Part shown: piece after piece, positions 10,628 to 23,147 of the stretch
How positions within the stretch are numbered: the stretch's first letter is position 1
How the letters are laid out: the number at the start of each line of letters is the position of its first letter
Source: Synechococcus sp. M44_DOE_062
Lineage (GTDB): Bacteria; Cyanobacteriota; Cyanobacteriia; Thermostichales; Thermostichaceae
Direction: 5' to 3'
NCBI GenBank assembly: GCA_015295985.1
Contig: DVDX01000014.1
Span: 1 to 64,000, forward strand
DNA: 64,000 bases
Program-made: the position numbers and the translations under genes
The notes under the pieces: model-generated
Told to the model about the DNA's origin: nothing
Seen by the model: only the letters and a program-made list of their open reading frames with translations
The model's database searches: none

Positions 10628-11659
10628 CTAGGAGAGGTCAATCGCCTGGATCAGTTGTTTTAGCTTCTCCCTTACCCGTCCAGAGCGAAGCAGGTCTTCC
10701 GCCTGTTGGATCCCTTCTGGCAAGGATGGAGCAAGGCCGAGCAGCCACAGATAGCTGCCCCCATTCCAGAGAACGGCTGGGGTGAGTTCACAGGGATCCC
10801 CGCTGAGCACCTGCTGCATCTGCTGGAGCAGCTCTTTCTCGCCGGAGAGGGGAATCTCTGGGCCTGCCAAGTGGCAATCGCGAGCCTTCAAGAGCAGCCG
10901 TTTCCCGCCCTGGTTGAGAATGGCCGCTCGTTCCCGTGGCAGGTCGCAACTGCCTTCCAGACCTTTGACGGTAGTAAAGTGCCGCATCTCCCGCAGGGCA
11001 AACAGCTCCAGCATCGTGGCCTCGGTGGGAGGGTGCACATAGCCGGCCACCAGGTGAAAGGGGCCTTGATAAGGTGTCCAGACCAGTTCCAAGGTGGCCA
11101 AGGGGGGGCGCTTGCCAATTTGATCCCGGTAGTCCATCAGGGCCTGAGCCTGAGGAAAACAGGTGGGCAAATACAAAAACCCCACCCCAGTTTGTTCCAG
11201 CAGTTGCCCCACCCGCTCCAGGGATAGCCCCCGCCAATCGACCCCCAAGCTCCGCCACACTGCTTCCAAAGGCAGCCCATACTTGGTGGGACAGAAGCCA
11301 GAGCCATGCAGCAAAACGGCTGACCCTGCCGTCGCCAGCAGCAAAGCCACCAGCACCCCCAGCGGCGCAGTTCGCGAGCGGCCATCGTAGGGATGGCCAA
11401 AGATGATCAAGGGATGGGGCAGATCCTGCTGGGGCAGAAGAGGGCCGTACTCTGCGTAGGCATCCAACATACCAGCCAGCTCCTCAGCAGTGGGGCGCTT
11501 GATGCGGTGGGCAATTAAAAAGGCCCCGATCTGGGCAGGAGTGGCTTCCCCCCGCAGGAGCATGCGAGCAGCGCTGGCGGCCTCTGCCCGGCTGAGATCC
11601 TGGTGGGTGTGGGTGCCGCTGCCGATTTTTTTCAACAGCTCGCGAAACTCTTGGCTCAT
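10628..11659 (-). CDS. anthranilate phosphoribosyltransferase family (TrpD-like) protein
   Basis: MSQEFRELLKKIGSG...LLRGEATPAQIGAFLIAHRIKRPTAEELAGML; start reset inside the longer ORF. Confidence 0.75.
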   Translation of the reverse strand: MSQEFRELLKKIGSGTHTHQDLSRAEAASAARMLLRGEATPAQIGAFLIAHRIKRPTAEELAGMLDAYAEYGPLLPQQDLPHPLIIFGHPYDGRSRTAPLGVLVALLLATAGSAVLLHGSGFCPTKYGLPLEAVWRSLGVDWRGLSLERVGQLLEQTGVGFLYLPTCFPQAQALMDYRDQIGKRPPLATLELVWTPYQGPFHLVAGYVHPPTEATMLELFALREMRHFTTVKGLEGSCDLPRERAAILNQGGKRLLLKARDCHLAGPEIPLSGEKELLQQMQQVLSGDPCELTPAVLWNGGSYLWLLGLAPSLPEGIQQAEDLLRSGRVREKLKQLIQAIDLS

Positions 11660-11765
11660 GGCATCGGCGGCTGGGAGCGCTGGGTTAACCGGGATGGGAG
11701 GAGATAACAGCGGAACACTTGAGACTACCGATACGGATATTTGACCAGAAATTTCTACAAAATCC

Positions 11766-12731
11766 CTACAAAAGCGACAACAGCCCGGCAGAGGGCTGAG
11801 GGAAATGGGGATCTGTACCGGAAGTGGGCTCAACCTCAGACTGCCGAATGAGCTGGGCGGCCAACTGCAAAAACCGACGAATGGGAGGGATCCGATAGCG
11901 ATCGCTGGTGGTGACCATAACCACCTGTCGCCTCAAGAGGGGGGGCTCGGTGGGCCGCACCTGCAAATCGGGATCGGCGTAGCAGTCCAGCAGGGCTGAC
12001 TCTGGCAGGAGGGCAATTAGCTGCCCCTGTCGCACCACCCCCCGAAAGGCATCCAAAGTGTTCAGTTCCAGGGCTACTTTGAGGGGGAGCCCCTGCCGGG
12101 CCAGATGGGATCCCACCAAGGAGCGCATGGCATAGCCATCTTTGAACACAGCTTGGGGATATTCCGCCAGCGCTTTCCAGGGGATCTGCTCGTAGCGGCT
12201 GAGGGGATGGGTGGCGGGCATCAACACTTGAATCGGCTCGGAGTACAGTGGCTCCACCACCAGCTCTGCCCCCCGCGTCATCAGGGGATTCTCCATCACC
12301 AGGGCCACGTCTACCAGCCCATCCCTCAGCACCTTCAAGGCGCGGTCGCTGCCCAGAGCGGTAACCCGCAACTGCACCTCTGGGTACTCCCGGCAAAACT
12401 GTTGCAGCACCGGCGGCAGTTGATGGGCGATCAGGGAATGGATCCCGGCAATGCAGAGCTCGGTTTGCTGGCCCTGCAGCCATTCTCGAATGCTTTCCTG
12501 AGCCCGCTGCCATTCCTGACAGATGCGACGGGCATGGGGCAGAAGTCGTTCCCCAGCCACAGTTAGGGCCACCGGGCTTTTGCGATGCAACAGCGGAGCG
12601 CCCACTGCTTCTTCCAGAGCCTGGATCTGGCGGCTAATGGCCGATTGGGTCAGGCCACTGAGGCGGGCAGCAGCCAAAAAGCTGCCTGTTTCCACCACGT
12701 TCAAAAAAGCTTGCAACAACTCCAGCCGCAC
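11766..12731 (-). CDS. LysR-family transcriptional regulator
   Basis: N-terminal HTH LLQAFLNVVETGSFLAAARLSGLTQSAISRQIQALEEAVGAPLLHR. Confidence 0.9.
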   Translation of the reverse strand: MRLELLQAFLNVVETGSFLAAARLSGLTQSAISRQIQALEEAVGAPLLHRKSPVALTVAGERLLPHARRICQEWQRAQESIREWLQGQQTELCIAGIHSLIAHQLPPVLQQFCREYPEVQLRVTALGSDRALKVLRDGLVDVALVMENPLMTRGAELVVEPLYSEPIQVLMPATHPLSRYEQIPWKALAEYPQAVFKDGYAMRSLVGSHLARQGLPLKVALELNTLDAFRGVVRQGQLIALLPESALLDCYADPDLQVRPTEPPLLRRQVVMVTTSDRYRIPPIRRFLQLAAQLIRQSEVEPTSGTDPHFPQPSAGLLSLL

Positions 12732-12866
12732 CCGGGATCCCTTGAGGTGATGATATATCTAGCCATGGAGGTATCCTAGCCGGGGAAAAGGTAGGGTTTT
12801 GTAAATGCCGTTACAGCCCGTTGCTGGTTGAACTGGGGATCCCCAAGCTAGGAGGAGAGGAAGCAG

Positions 12867-14030
12867 ATGGGCTGGGATCCAACCTTGCTGGAGGGGCTGC
12901 TCAACTCTGCCATCCCGCACCTTTTCCCCGCTGCTCAGGTAGCCATCCGCCACGGGGGAAAGGAGATTGACTCAAGGGCGGTAGGTTATCTCGACCCTGA
13001 GACCTGGCGCCAACCGACAACCTCGGCCACCCGTTTTGACCTGGCCTCACTGACCAAGCTCTACACCGCCACCGCCTGCATGGCTCTGGTGGAAGCGGGG
13101 GCCTTGCTGTTGGATCAACCGGTCAGTTTCCTTTTGTCGGAGTTTCAGGGATCCCGCCCCATTGCCCCCTACGAAGATCCTCTGCAGCCGGGGAAATGGA
13201 TTGCCGTGGAACCGGAGTCCTTGGGCCAGCTTGTGGCAGCAGAAGAGGTGACGGTGCGACAGTTGCTGGCCCACACCGCCGGTTTGCCCGCCTGGCGGCC
13301 CCTGTTTCGACAGCCCGATGCCAAATCGGCCCGGCACATGGCTTTGCACACCTTTTTTGCCTGCAGGCCGGGATCCCGCGTCGTCTACAGCGATCTTGGA
13401 CTGATCTTGCTGGGGTTGGCTTTGGAACGTCTGAGCGGAACCCGTCTGGATCAGCTCTTGCATGCCCGGATCTTGCAGCCTCTGGGCCTGAGCCAAACTC
13501 AGTTCCATCCGGGGGATCCCTTCGACCCACCCTCTGTCTCTGTCTCTTGTGCCCCCACCGAGCTGTGTTCTTGGCGAAAGCGCCGCCTGCAGGGGCAGGT
13601 TCACGACGAAAATGCTGCCCGCCTGGGTGGGATTGCCGGCCATGCCGGACTGTTCGCCACGGCGGAGGAAGTAGCCGCTTTTGGAGAGAGTTTTTTGACG
13701 GGATCCCTGTTGCACCCCCAAACGGTGAGGGAAATGACCCGCGAGCAGTTGCCTCGGCAAGGTGACGCACACTGCTGTCACGAGCGCCGGGGTTTGGGGT
13801 TTGCTTTGCGCTCCCCCGATCCCTTAGCCAGCAGCTACCCATTCAGCCCCAGTGCCTTCGGCCACACCGGCTTCACCGGAACCTCCCTGTGGATCGATCC
13901 CGAGCGGGAACTGGTGGTGGCGCTACTCACCAACGCCATCTACCACGGTCGGCAGGAGAACGGCTTTCAGGCTTTCCGGGTTGCCTTCCATCAGGCCATC
14001 CTAGAGGGGCTCTCTATCTCTATCTTTTGA
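12867..14030 (+). CDS. serine hydrolase, beta-lactamase class C family
   Basis: SxxK in DLASLTKLYTATACM, YSD motif VVYSDLGLILLG, GHTGFTGTSLWIDP. Confidence 0.85.
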   Translation: MGWDPTLLEGLLNSAIPHLFPAAQVAIRHGGKEIDSRAVGYLDPETWRQPTTSATRFDLASLTKLYTATACMALVEAGALLLDQPVSFLLSEFQGSRPIAPYEDPLQPGKWIAVEPESLGQLVAAEEVTVRQLLAHTAGLPAWRPLFRQPDAKSARHMALHTFFACRPGSRVVYSDLGLILLGLALERLSGTRLDQLLHARILQPLGLSQTQFHPGDPFDPPSVSVSCAPTELCSWRKRRLQGQVHDENAARLGGIAGHAGLFATAEEVAAFGESFLTGSLLHPQTVREMTREQLPRQGDAHCCHERRGLGFALRSPDPLASSYPFSPSAFGHTGFTGTSLWIDPERELVVALLTNAIYHGRQENGFQAFRVAFHQAILEGLSISIF

Positions 14031-14083
14031 CTTGAGCTTTTGATCTTCAGAAAGATTGGATCGCTGACCGAGTTCAGGCTGAG

Positions 14084-15136
14084 GTGGACGAGACCTTTTA
14101 CCAACAGTTGGCAGACATGCTCTCCCGCGGGCCGCTGGTGGTGGCCACCGTGATCCGCACCCAGGGATCCGTACCTCGCCAGGCAGGGGCAAAGCTGGCT
14201 GTGGGATCCGATGGCACCCTGCTGGGCACCATTGGCGGTGGGGCTGCCGAAGCGGAAGTCATTGCCCGGGCGCAAACCCTTTTGCAGGCCACCGTTCCCG
14301 TTGGCGATGGCGAGAGCAGCGCGGAGCACTTCGGCGGGGCGGAGTCCTGGCCGGCTGGGATGCAGGTTTCCCTCGATCTCAACAGCCCTCCCTTGGGGGT
14401 TTGCGGGGGACGGATGCACATTTGGCTACAGCGATGGCAGGGATCCCTTGCCCAAACGTTGGTGGCCCAGATCCTCCAGGCTCTGACCCAAGGGCCAAGG
14501 GCTTGGCTGATCACCCCCCTCCATCCTCAGGGGTTCCCCTACCTCAGCCTTGGCGACAGCGGTGCGGAGCACTTTGCCCCCCTGCCATCTTGCCCACAGC
14601 TCCTCGCGGGATCCTGGGTCGAGCCCCTTCTCCCTTCCCCCACCCTGCTGATCGTCGGAGCGGGCCACTGCGGCCTGTCCCTGGCCCAGATTGCCCATTT
14701 GGCTGGCTTTCGCATGTGGATCCAGGATGATCGCCCGGACTGGGTAACCCCTCAGCGCTTTCCTGCCGCCGAGCGGCTGTGCTCAGAACCTTTTGCCCAA
14801 CTTATCCCCGATCTGCAGAGGATCCCGCAGCTCTACATTGCTCTTGTTACCCGCAGCTATAGCCTTGATTGCCAAATCCTGCGGGCCATCTACCACTCCG
14901 GCCTGACCCCCCACTACCTAGGGATGATCGGCAGCCGCAAGCGGGTGCAAACCGTGCTGCAAACCCTGGCCCAGGAAGGGATCCCGGAGACCGCCTTCAG
15001 TCGGCTCTTTGCCCCTATTGGCCTGGAGATCCACGCCGAAACCCCTGCCGAGATCGCCATCAGCATCACCGCCCAGCTCATCCAGGTGCGACGGGGATCC
15101 CCGAAGAAAATACCCACACAAAAGGGCGAAACCTAG
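14084..15136 (+). CDS. XdhC/CoxI family protein
   Basis: VVATVIRTQGSVPRQAGAKLAV, GTIGGGAAEAEV, LLIVGAGHCGLSLAQIAHLAGF, YLGMIGSRKR. Confidence 0.85.
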   Translation: MDETFYQQLADMLSRGPLVVATVIRTQGSVPRQAGAKLAVGSDGTLLGTIGGGAAEAEVIARAQTLLQATVPVGDGESSAEHFGGAESWPAGMQVSLDLNSPPLGVCGGRMHIWLQRWQGSLAQTLVAQILQALTQGPRAWLITPLHPQGFPYLSLGDSGAEHFAPLPSCPQLLAGSWVEPLLPSPTLLIVGAGHCGLSLAQIAHLAGFRMWIQDDRPDWVTPQRFPAAERLCSEPFAQLIPDLQRIPQLYIALVTRSYSLDCQILRAIYHSGLTPHYLGMIGSRKRVQTVLQTLAQEGIPETAFSRLFAPIGLEIHAETPAEIAISITAQLIQVRRGSPKKIPTQKGET

Positions 15137-15184
15137 GCATAGGCTTGCCGGTTGGCCCGAGAACAAGCTAGGCTAGAAAAGCGC

Positions 15185-15258
<74 letters not shown>

Positions 15259-15276
15259 TACCCAAAAGACGGTTGG

Positions 15277-16680
15277 TTAAAGCAGCGTCCGCACATCCAC
15301 CACCTTGCCGCTGACTGCCGCTGCTGCCACCATGGCCGGGCTCATGAGCAGGGTGCGCCCGCTGGGGGATCCCTGGCGACCCTTGAAGTTGCGGTTGGAA
15401 GAAGAGGCGCTGATCTGGCGCCCCACCAACCGATCTGGATTCATGGCCAAACACATGGAGCAACCGGGATCCCGCCACTCAAACCCTGCCGCCTCGAAGA
15501 TCTCCCGCAGGCCCTCCTGTTCTGCTTCTTGCTTTACCCGTTCTGAGCCGGGCACCACAAACGCCTTCACCCCTGGGGCCACCCGCCGCCCCTTGGCAAT
15601 CTTGGCTGCCTCCCGCAGGTCGCTCAAGCGGCCATTGGTGCAACTGCCGATGAAGCAGACATCCACCGGTGTCCCCACGATGGGATCCCCCGGCTGCAAG
15701 TCCATGTAGGCATAGGCCTCTTTGGCCAGTTCCCGCTCGCTTTCCGGCAGATCCTCGGGGGCAGGGATCCGCTCATTCACCCCAATCCCTTGGCCGGGGG
15801 TGATCCCCCAAGTAACCGTCGGCGCAATATCTGCGGCCTGGAAGACCACCACATCGTCGTAGCGGGCATCGGCGTCGCTGGCCAGGCTTCTCCACCAGGC
15901 TACCGCCTCTTCCCAATCCGATCCCTGTGGGGCAAACTCTCGCCCCCGCAAATACTCAAAGGTCACCGCATCGGGGTTGACGTAGCCACAGCGGGCCCCT
16001 CCCTCGATGGACATGTTGCAGAGGGTCATGCGCTCTTCCATGCTCATGGCTTCGATGGCGCTGCCCCCGTACTCGTAGGCGTAGCCCACCCCGCCTTTGA
16101 CCCCCAGCTTGCGGATGATATGCAGGATCACATCCTTAGCGTAGACTCCCGGCCCCAGCTTGCCCTGGATCTCAATGCGGCGCACCTTGAGCTTAGACAA
16201 GGCCAAGGTTTGGGTGGCCAATACATCCCGCACCTGGCTGGTGCCGATTCCAAAGGCGATAGCCCCAAAGGCTCCGTGGGTAGAGGTGTGGCTGTCCCCA
16301 CAGGCGATGGTCATCCCCGGCAGAGTTAATCCTTGTTCCGGGGCAATCACATGCACGATCCCCTGCCGACCGGAGCCACTGTTGTAGAAGCGGATGCCGT
16401 ATTGCCGACAGTTGCGCTCCAATTCCCGGATCATCTCCTCTGCTAAGGGATCCGCAAAAGGCCGTGCCCGGTTGTCGGTGGGAATGATGTGATCCACCGT
16501 GGCCACCGTCCGCTCGGGAAACAGAACCGGCAGATGGCGCTCCCGCAGCATGGCAAAAGCCTGCGGGCTGGTCACCTCGTGGATCAGGTGCAAGCCGATG
16601 AACAACTGCGTCTGCCCAGAGGGTAAAATCCGCACCGTATGGGCATCCCACACCTTATCGAATAGAGTCCTCTCGCTCAT
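15277..16680 (-). CDS. leuC: 3-isopropylmalate dehydratase large subunit
   Basis: [63 protein letters not shown]. Confidence 0.95.
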   Translation of the reverse strand: MSERTLFDKVWDAHTVRILPSGQTQLFIGLHLIHEVTSPQAFAMLRERHLPVLFPERTVATVDHIIPTDNRARPFADPLAEEMIRELERNCRQYGIRFYNSGSGRQGIVHVIAPEQGLTLPGMTIACGDSHTSTHGAFGAIAFGIGTSQVRDVLATQTLALSKLKVRRIEIQGKLGPGVYAKDVILHIIRKLGVKGGVGYAYEYGGSAIEAMSMEERMTLCNMSIEGGARCGYVNPDAVTFEYLRGREFAPQGSDWEEAVAWWRSLASDADARYDDVVVFQAADIAPTVTWGITPGQGIGVNERIPAPEDLPESERELAKEAYAYMDLQPGDPIVGTPVDVCFIGSCTNGRLSDLREAAKIAKGRRVAPGVKAFVVPGSERVKQEAEQEGLREIFEAAGFEWRDPGCSMCLAMNPDRLVGRQISASSSNRNFKGRQGSPSGRTLLMSPAMVAAAAVSGKVVDVRTLL

Positions 16681-16825
16681 CTTTCTCGGCCCGCAGCCAA
16701 GTCCTGTGAATTTTCAATGTGCTATTTGGGGAAAAGCTTGTCAAGGTACAGGCTGCTGTTATCACCACGCGACCCGGTGGGCGAAGGCGGATCTGAGTCC
16801 TCAAACCGGGAAACCCTTGCCTCAG

Positions 16826-17938
16826 CTAACGAGAAACTCCCCCTTCAAACGGGATCCCCCTGAAGGCCGGCCAAGGCAAAAAGCGATAGCCCGCCTCTTG
16901 AATGGCAGCGACGATATCCGGCAGGGCCTCTGCGGTGTGGGGCCAGCGATCGTGCAGCAGCAAAACCAGGGGTTGATTGGAAGCTTGGATCGCCGGCAAC
17001 TGGGCTCGAACACGCTCCAAAAGTTGGGCTGCGCTTTGGCCGGCGTAGGCATCTTCTGGGCTCATGTTCCAGTAAAGAACTCGATATCCTGCCTGCTCCA
17101 GAGAGCGACGCAAAGCAGCATCTAGACGAAAACCTCCTGGTGGGCGAACAACCAGTTGAGGATCCAAGTTCAGTGTTTTGAGCAGTTGAGTTGTTTGATC
17201 CACCTCAGCATAAAACAGCTCATTGCTTCCGTAGAGACGTTGATAATCGTGGGTAAAAGTATGATTGGCTAAAGTGTGGTGGTGAGCCTGAATGGATTGG
17301 GCCAATTCTGGAAATCGGGAAACATGGGTGCCGATAACAAAGAAAGTGGCCGGGATCTGAAGATCATCCAAAACCTGTAAAAGTCGGGGGGTGGACTCGG
17401 GCCAGGGGCCATCGTCAATGGTCAGAAAGGCAGAACGAGGCGGCACATCCAGTAAAGGCCCCAGTATTTCTTCCAAAGGCAGTTGCAAAGGTTGACTGTT
17501 TTCTGCCGGATCGAGAAAGTCGGGATCCGGGATCCAGCCATGCTGCAGAAACACCTGCACATGAGCGGGAGCAGGGGTAATCAGTAAACGCCCCGTCTGC
17601 TCATTTTGGTTGCCCCAGCTCAGCCGATAGGGCAGATCCGAAGCGACCTCGACGGTTGTTGTATGGGTAATGACTCCGTAGGGAATGTCGATCACATAAT
17701 GCCCGTTCAACTCTTCTTCATGGATCCAGGCTGCCGAAGGAGCCGATAGATAAATGAGCAAATCTTGGGGATGGGTGCCGCGCATCACCCGAATGCTTTC
17801 AATGGGCAGGATGAGGTTGTATTCCGAGGTGGCCGTCAGGTTTAGCTCAAGAAGAGGCTGGGCTCCTACTGTGCAGTAGTAGATCAGTCCAACCAGCAGG
17901 AAGGCTAGGCAAAATATCAACGCTTTCAGAGAGTGCAT
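16826..17938 (-). CDS. polysaccharide deacetylase (NodB-like)
   Basis: AFLTIDDGPWPESTPRLLQVL, NHTFTHDY, RPPGG. Confidence 0.85.
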   Translation of the reverse strand: MHSLKALIFCLAFLLVGLIYYCTVGAQPLLELNLTATSEYNLILPIESIRVMRGTHPQDLLIYLSAPSAAWIHEEELNGHYVIDIPYGVITHTTTVEVASDLPYRLSWGNQNEQTGRLLITPAPAHVQVFLQHGWIPDPDFLDPAENSQPLQLPLEEILGPLLDVPPRSAFLTIDDGPWPESTPRLLQVLDDLQIPATFFVIGTHVSRFPELAQSIQAHHHTLANHTFTHDYQRLYGSNELFYAEVDQTTQLLKTLNLDPQLVVRPPGGFRLDAALRRSLEQAGYRVLYWNMSPEDAYAGQSAAQLLERVRAQLPAIQASNQPLVLLLHDRWPHTAEALPDIVAAIQEAGYRFLPWPAFRGIPFEGGVSR

Positions 17939-18020
17939 AGAAATGGCTTCAGCCTTCGCAGCCAATTAATTATAGGACAGAAGCCACCCGAGCTCGATAG
18001 AGCCCATCCATTTAATCCAT

Positions 18021-19046
18021 TCAAGAGGATCCGGAAGGCTCTGGGATCCTGGGTGGCGAGAGCAGGCGCTCTTCCCATTTACGTGCAGGCGAGGCCCGTC
18101 GGATGTCCCGCCAAATGGCTGTGGCAGCCAAGGTGCCATCGGCAACCGCAATCGACACCTGGTTCAGGCCCTGCTTCAAATCGCCCAGCGCAAACAGCCG
18201 CGGATGGGTAGTGCGACACCACTCGTCGGTCAGCAGGTTTTCCCCTTGCCATTTCAAGCCGGGGATCCCTTTCAAATAGGCATTGTGGTACTTGGCTCCC
18301 ATCGCCACCAAGCCGGTAGTTGCTTCGATGTAAGTGCCATCTTCCAGCTCCACACCCCGCAATTGATGGTTTTCTCCCCAAAAACGACGAATGGGAGTTT
18401 CATAGAGTGGGTAGCCGTGGTCGGCCAGCTTTTCCCGCATTTTGGGGCTTACCGAACACAAGCCGTGGGTCAACACCGAGATATAAGGTGTAAACCAGCT
18501 AAGGACAAAAGCTGTATTGATCCGATCTTCTGAATTAACAATCAACACTGCCTTCTGATCCCGCATTTCGTAACCGTCGCAGATCATACAGACATGCAGT
18601 GAATAGCCCGCGTAGTCGTAAACATTCTGCATATCCGACAACTGAGGCAGCTCATCCATAATGCCGGTTGCCGCAATCAGATATCTGCTCCGAAAAATGG
18701 GGTAGAGGCTGTTAACTTTTCCCACCTTGACCTTGACTGCAAAAAGGTCTCCCTCATCGGTGGCATCTTCCACAAAGCCGCGCAGGTAATCTACCCCTAA
18801 ACTGAGGGCATGCTCTGTCCCTTGTCGCAACAGCTCTCGTCCTGGAGTGGTGGGGGGCAATCCCAGATAGTTGCGCAAATCCTGCATCCAGAAAGAGCGG
18901 CCTCTGCCCTTCTCCACCACCAGGCAACTCAGTCCGTAGCGGGCTAAGTAGATTGCTGCCGACAGCCCCCCTGCTCCCCCTCCGGCCACAATCACGTCAT
19001 AGATTTTGTTCAAGCCAACTTCCAGATTCCTGCTGTTCAGTTTCAT
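18021..19046 (-). CDS. FAD-dependent pyridine nucleotide oxidoreductase (thioredoxin-reductase-like)
   Basis: VIVAGGGAGGLSAAIYLARYGL, C-terminal LFALGDLKQGLNQVSIAVADG. Confidence 0.8.
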   Translation of the reverse strand: MKLNSRNLEVGLNKIYDVIVAGGGAGGLSAAIYLARYGLSCLVVEKGRGRSFWMQDLRNYLGLPPTTPGRELLRQGTEHALSLGVDYLRGFVEDATDEGDLFAVKVKVGKVNSLYPIFRSRYLIAATGIMDELPQLSDMQNVYDYAGYSLHVCMICDGYEMRDQKAVLIVNSEDRINTAFVLSWFTPYISVLTHGLCSVSPKMREKLADHGYPLYETPIRRFWGENHQLRGVELEDGTYIEATTGLVAMGAKYHNAYLKGIPGLKWQGENLLTDEWCRTTHPRLFALGDLKQGLNQVSIAVADGTLAATAIWRDIRRASPARKWEERLLSPPRIPEPSGSS

Positions 19047-19223
19047 GGACGGGATCCCCTCCCAAGCTTTCTATCGGGTGGCCTCAAGTCGCCGGTCGCG
19101 GCCTGGAAAATCTTAAGAAACTCCATATGTTCCCAGGACTGCTTACCCTGCTGAGTCCATCACATTTCCATTTCTGTTAAGGCGTGATCCAAGTGGAAGG
19201 AGCAGCCCCAGCAACCGTCTAAA

Positions 19224-19243
19224 ATGGGGACTGAACTCCCCAT
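19224..19243 (+). promoter_or_regulatory. stem-loop just upstream of the SPFH gene ribosome-binding site
   Basis: ATGGGGA CTGAAC TCCCCAT, 7-bp perfect stem, no U-tract. Confidence 0.5.
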
Positions 19244-19298
19244 CAGGAGAAAAGTCCTATGCCAGGTACCATCAGGAGAAAAGTCCTATGCCAGGTAT
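19241..19298 (+). repeat. 29-bp tandem direct duplication of RBS plus start codon
   Basis: CATCAGGAGAAAAGTCCTATGCCAGGTA(c/t) occurs twice back to back. Confidence 0.95.
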
Positions 19299-20253
19299 CT
19301 TAGCGGCCATTGCCCTGATCTTTATCGGCTACCTGTTCAACTCGGTCAAAATCATCAGCCAGGGGTATGAGGCACTGGTCGAGCGTTTGGGCAGGTTTCA
19401 TCGCAAGCTGACCCCAGGATTACACTTTATTCTTCCCCCCATCGATAGGATTGTATTCCGGGAAACCATCCGCGAAAAGGTGTTGGATGTGCCGCCTCAG
19501 CAGTGCATCACCAGCGACAACGTCTCTTTGATGGCCGATGCGGTGGTCTACTGGCGCATCACCGACATGATCAAGGCCCGCTATGCAGTAGAGGATGTGC
19601 AGCGGGCTTTGATTAACCTGGTGCTAACGGCCTTGCGCGCCGAAATTGGTCGTATGGATTTGGATCAAACCTTTTCCTCCCGCGCCGAGATCAACGCCCG
19701 CCTTTTGACAGAGCTGGACGAGGCCACAGATCCCTGGGGGATCAAGATCACCCGCGTGGAAGTCAGGGACATTCAACCCTCCAAAACCGTGCAAGACTCG
19801 ATGGAAAAACAAATGGCTGCCGAGCGGGAAAAGCGGGCCGCTATTCTGAAATCAGAAGGGGAGCAGCAGGCCAGCATCAACCAGGCTGCGGGGGCCGCCA
19901 AAGCCCAGCTCTTGCGAGCAGAAGCGGAGAAGCGAGAGCGGCTGCTGCTGGCTGAAGGCACGGCTGAAGCCATCAAAACCATTGCCGCCACGCTGCAGGA
20001 GAACCCAGAGGCAGCCAATGCGCTGCAATACCTGATGGCGCAAAACTACATCGATATGGGCCTCAAGGTAGGCAGCAGTCCCAGCGCGAAGGTGATCTTC
20101 ATGGATCCCAATTCGATCCCTGGCACCCTGCAAGGGCTGCTCTCGATGGTGGACGTGGCCAAGGGTGGGGAAGGATCTCGTACCGCAACCTCTCAGAAGC
20201 TGCGCACCCCGACTGCTTTCTCAACCGAAGTGGACTTCCCTCGCCTTGACTGA
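19288..20253 (+). CDS. SPFH/stomatin-prohibitin family membrane protein
   Basis: NSVKIISQGYEALVERLGRFHRKLTPGLHFILPPID...DIQPSKTVQDSMEKQMAAEREKRA. Confidence 0.9.
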   Translation: MPGILAAIALIFIGYLFNSVKIISQGYEALVERLGRFHRKLTPGLHFILPPIDRIVFRETIREKVLDVPPQQCITSDNVSLMADAVVYWRITDMIKARYAVEDVQRALINLVLTALRAEIGRMDLDQTFSSRAEINARLLTELDEATDPWGIKITRVEVRDIQPSKTVQDSMEKQMAAEREKRAAILKSEGEQQASINQAAGAAKAQLLRAEAEKRERLLLAEGTAEAIKTIAATLQENPEAANALQYLMAQNYIDMGLKVGSSPSAKVIFMDPNSIPGTLQGLLSMVDVAKGGEGSRTATSQKLRTPTAFSTEVDFPRLD

Positions 20254-20264
20254 GTTGACTGACC

Positions 20265-20804
20265 ATGATGGTTCGGGATTCGGCCTGGCTGCTGGTGGGA
20301 CAGGTGGTGGCGGCTCACGGCTTGCGGGGCTGGCTGCGGGTTAGGTGCTGGTCGGATTTCCCAGAACGCCTCACAGAGCCTGGCCCTCGCTGGCTGCAGC
20401 GGGATACGGATCCCGAGCCCCTGCTGCATTCCCTGATTGAGGGGCAGTTTTTCCCGGCTAAGGGTCTTTATTTGGTGCGATTGGAAGGGATCCCCGATCG
20501 AACGGTGGCTGAGACCTGGGTGGGGGCTAGGCTGCTGGTACCGGCTTCCCACCGCTTACCCTTGCAGCCGGAGGAGTACCACTACCGCGATCTCATCGGC
20601 TTGGCTGTCTATCGCCAGGGGGAGCTGCTGGGACATGTTTCGGGGATTTTGGCAGCCGGCCAGGATGTGCTGGAGATAACGACCCCTGACCACCGGCAGG
20701 TATTGATCCCCTTTGTGAAAGCTCTGGTACCTGTTGTGGATCTGGAAAAAGGCGCACTGCACGTGCAGCCGCCGCCTGGGCTGGTGGAGAGCTTTCTGGG
20801 TTAG
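20265..20804 (+). CDS. rimM: 16S rRNA processing protein RimM
   Basis: LVGQVVAAHGLRGWLRVRCWSDFPER; PEEYHYRDLIGLAVY; IPFVKALVPVVDLEKGALHVQPPPGLVE. Confidence 0.93.
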   Translation: MMVRDSAWLLVGQVVAAHGLRGWLRVRCWSDFPERLTEPGPRWLQRDTDPEPLLHSLIEGQFFPAKGLYLVRLEGIPDRTVAETWVGARLLVPASHRLPLQPEEYHYRDLIGLAVYRQGELLGHVSGILAAGQDVLEITTPDHRQVLIPFVKALVPVVDLEKGALHVQPPPGLVESFLG

Positions 20805-20942
20805 AGTTCGACAAGACAGCCTGACTTCCGTACCTGCATCCCATCCTGAACTTGGCCCTCAGAAGCGTCTGTGTGGCCATTCTAGCCTTTTGTGCTATTA
20901 TAGGGGCAGTTTTTTGATGCTAAGCTCATCCCTGGCCTTTAA

Positions 20943-22934
<1,992 letters not shown>

Positions 22935-23147
22935 GACTTATTAGAGAGAGAACCCTGTCCCCCTTCCATTGGGGTTGCTGCCGAGTAGCCCATGTTGCTC
23001 CGCAACGTTGACGCAACGGCACCAAAGGGAACCGTGACAGTATCCCAGACAAGACTGCAAACCGCTAAGAGCTCCCGGATAGGGCCAGATCCCAGTTGCA
23101 GCTCAGACCCTGTGGCAAAGTGAGGAAAGAGCGCTCAAGATCCTGCC

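Noticed and set aside
20888-20905. Promoter -10 (TATTAT) upstream of gyrB
   Set aside because: No convincing -35 at proper spacing; not supportable without start-site data.
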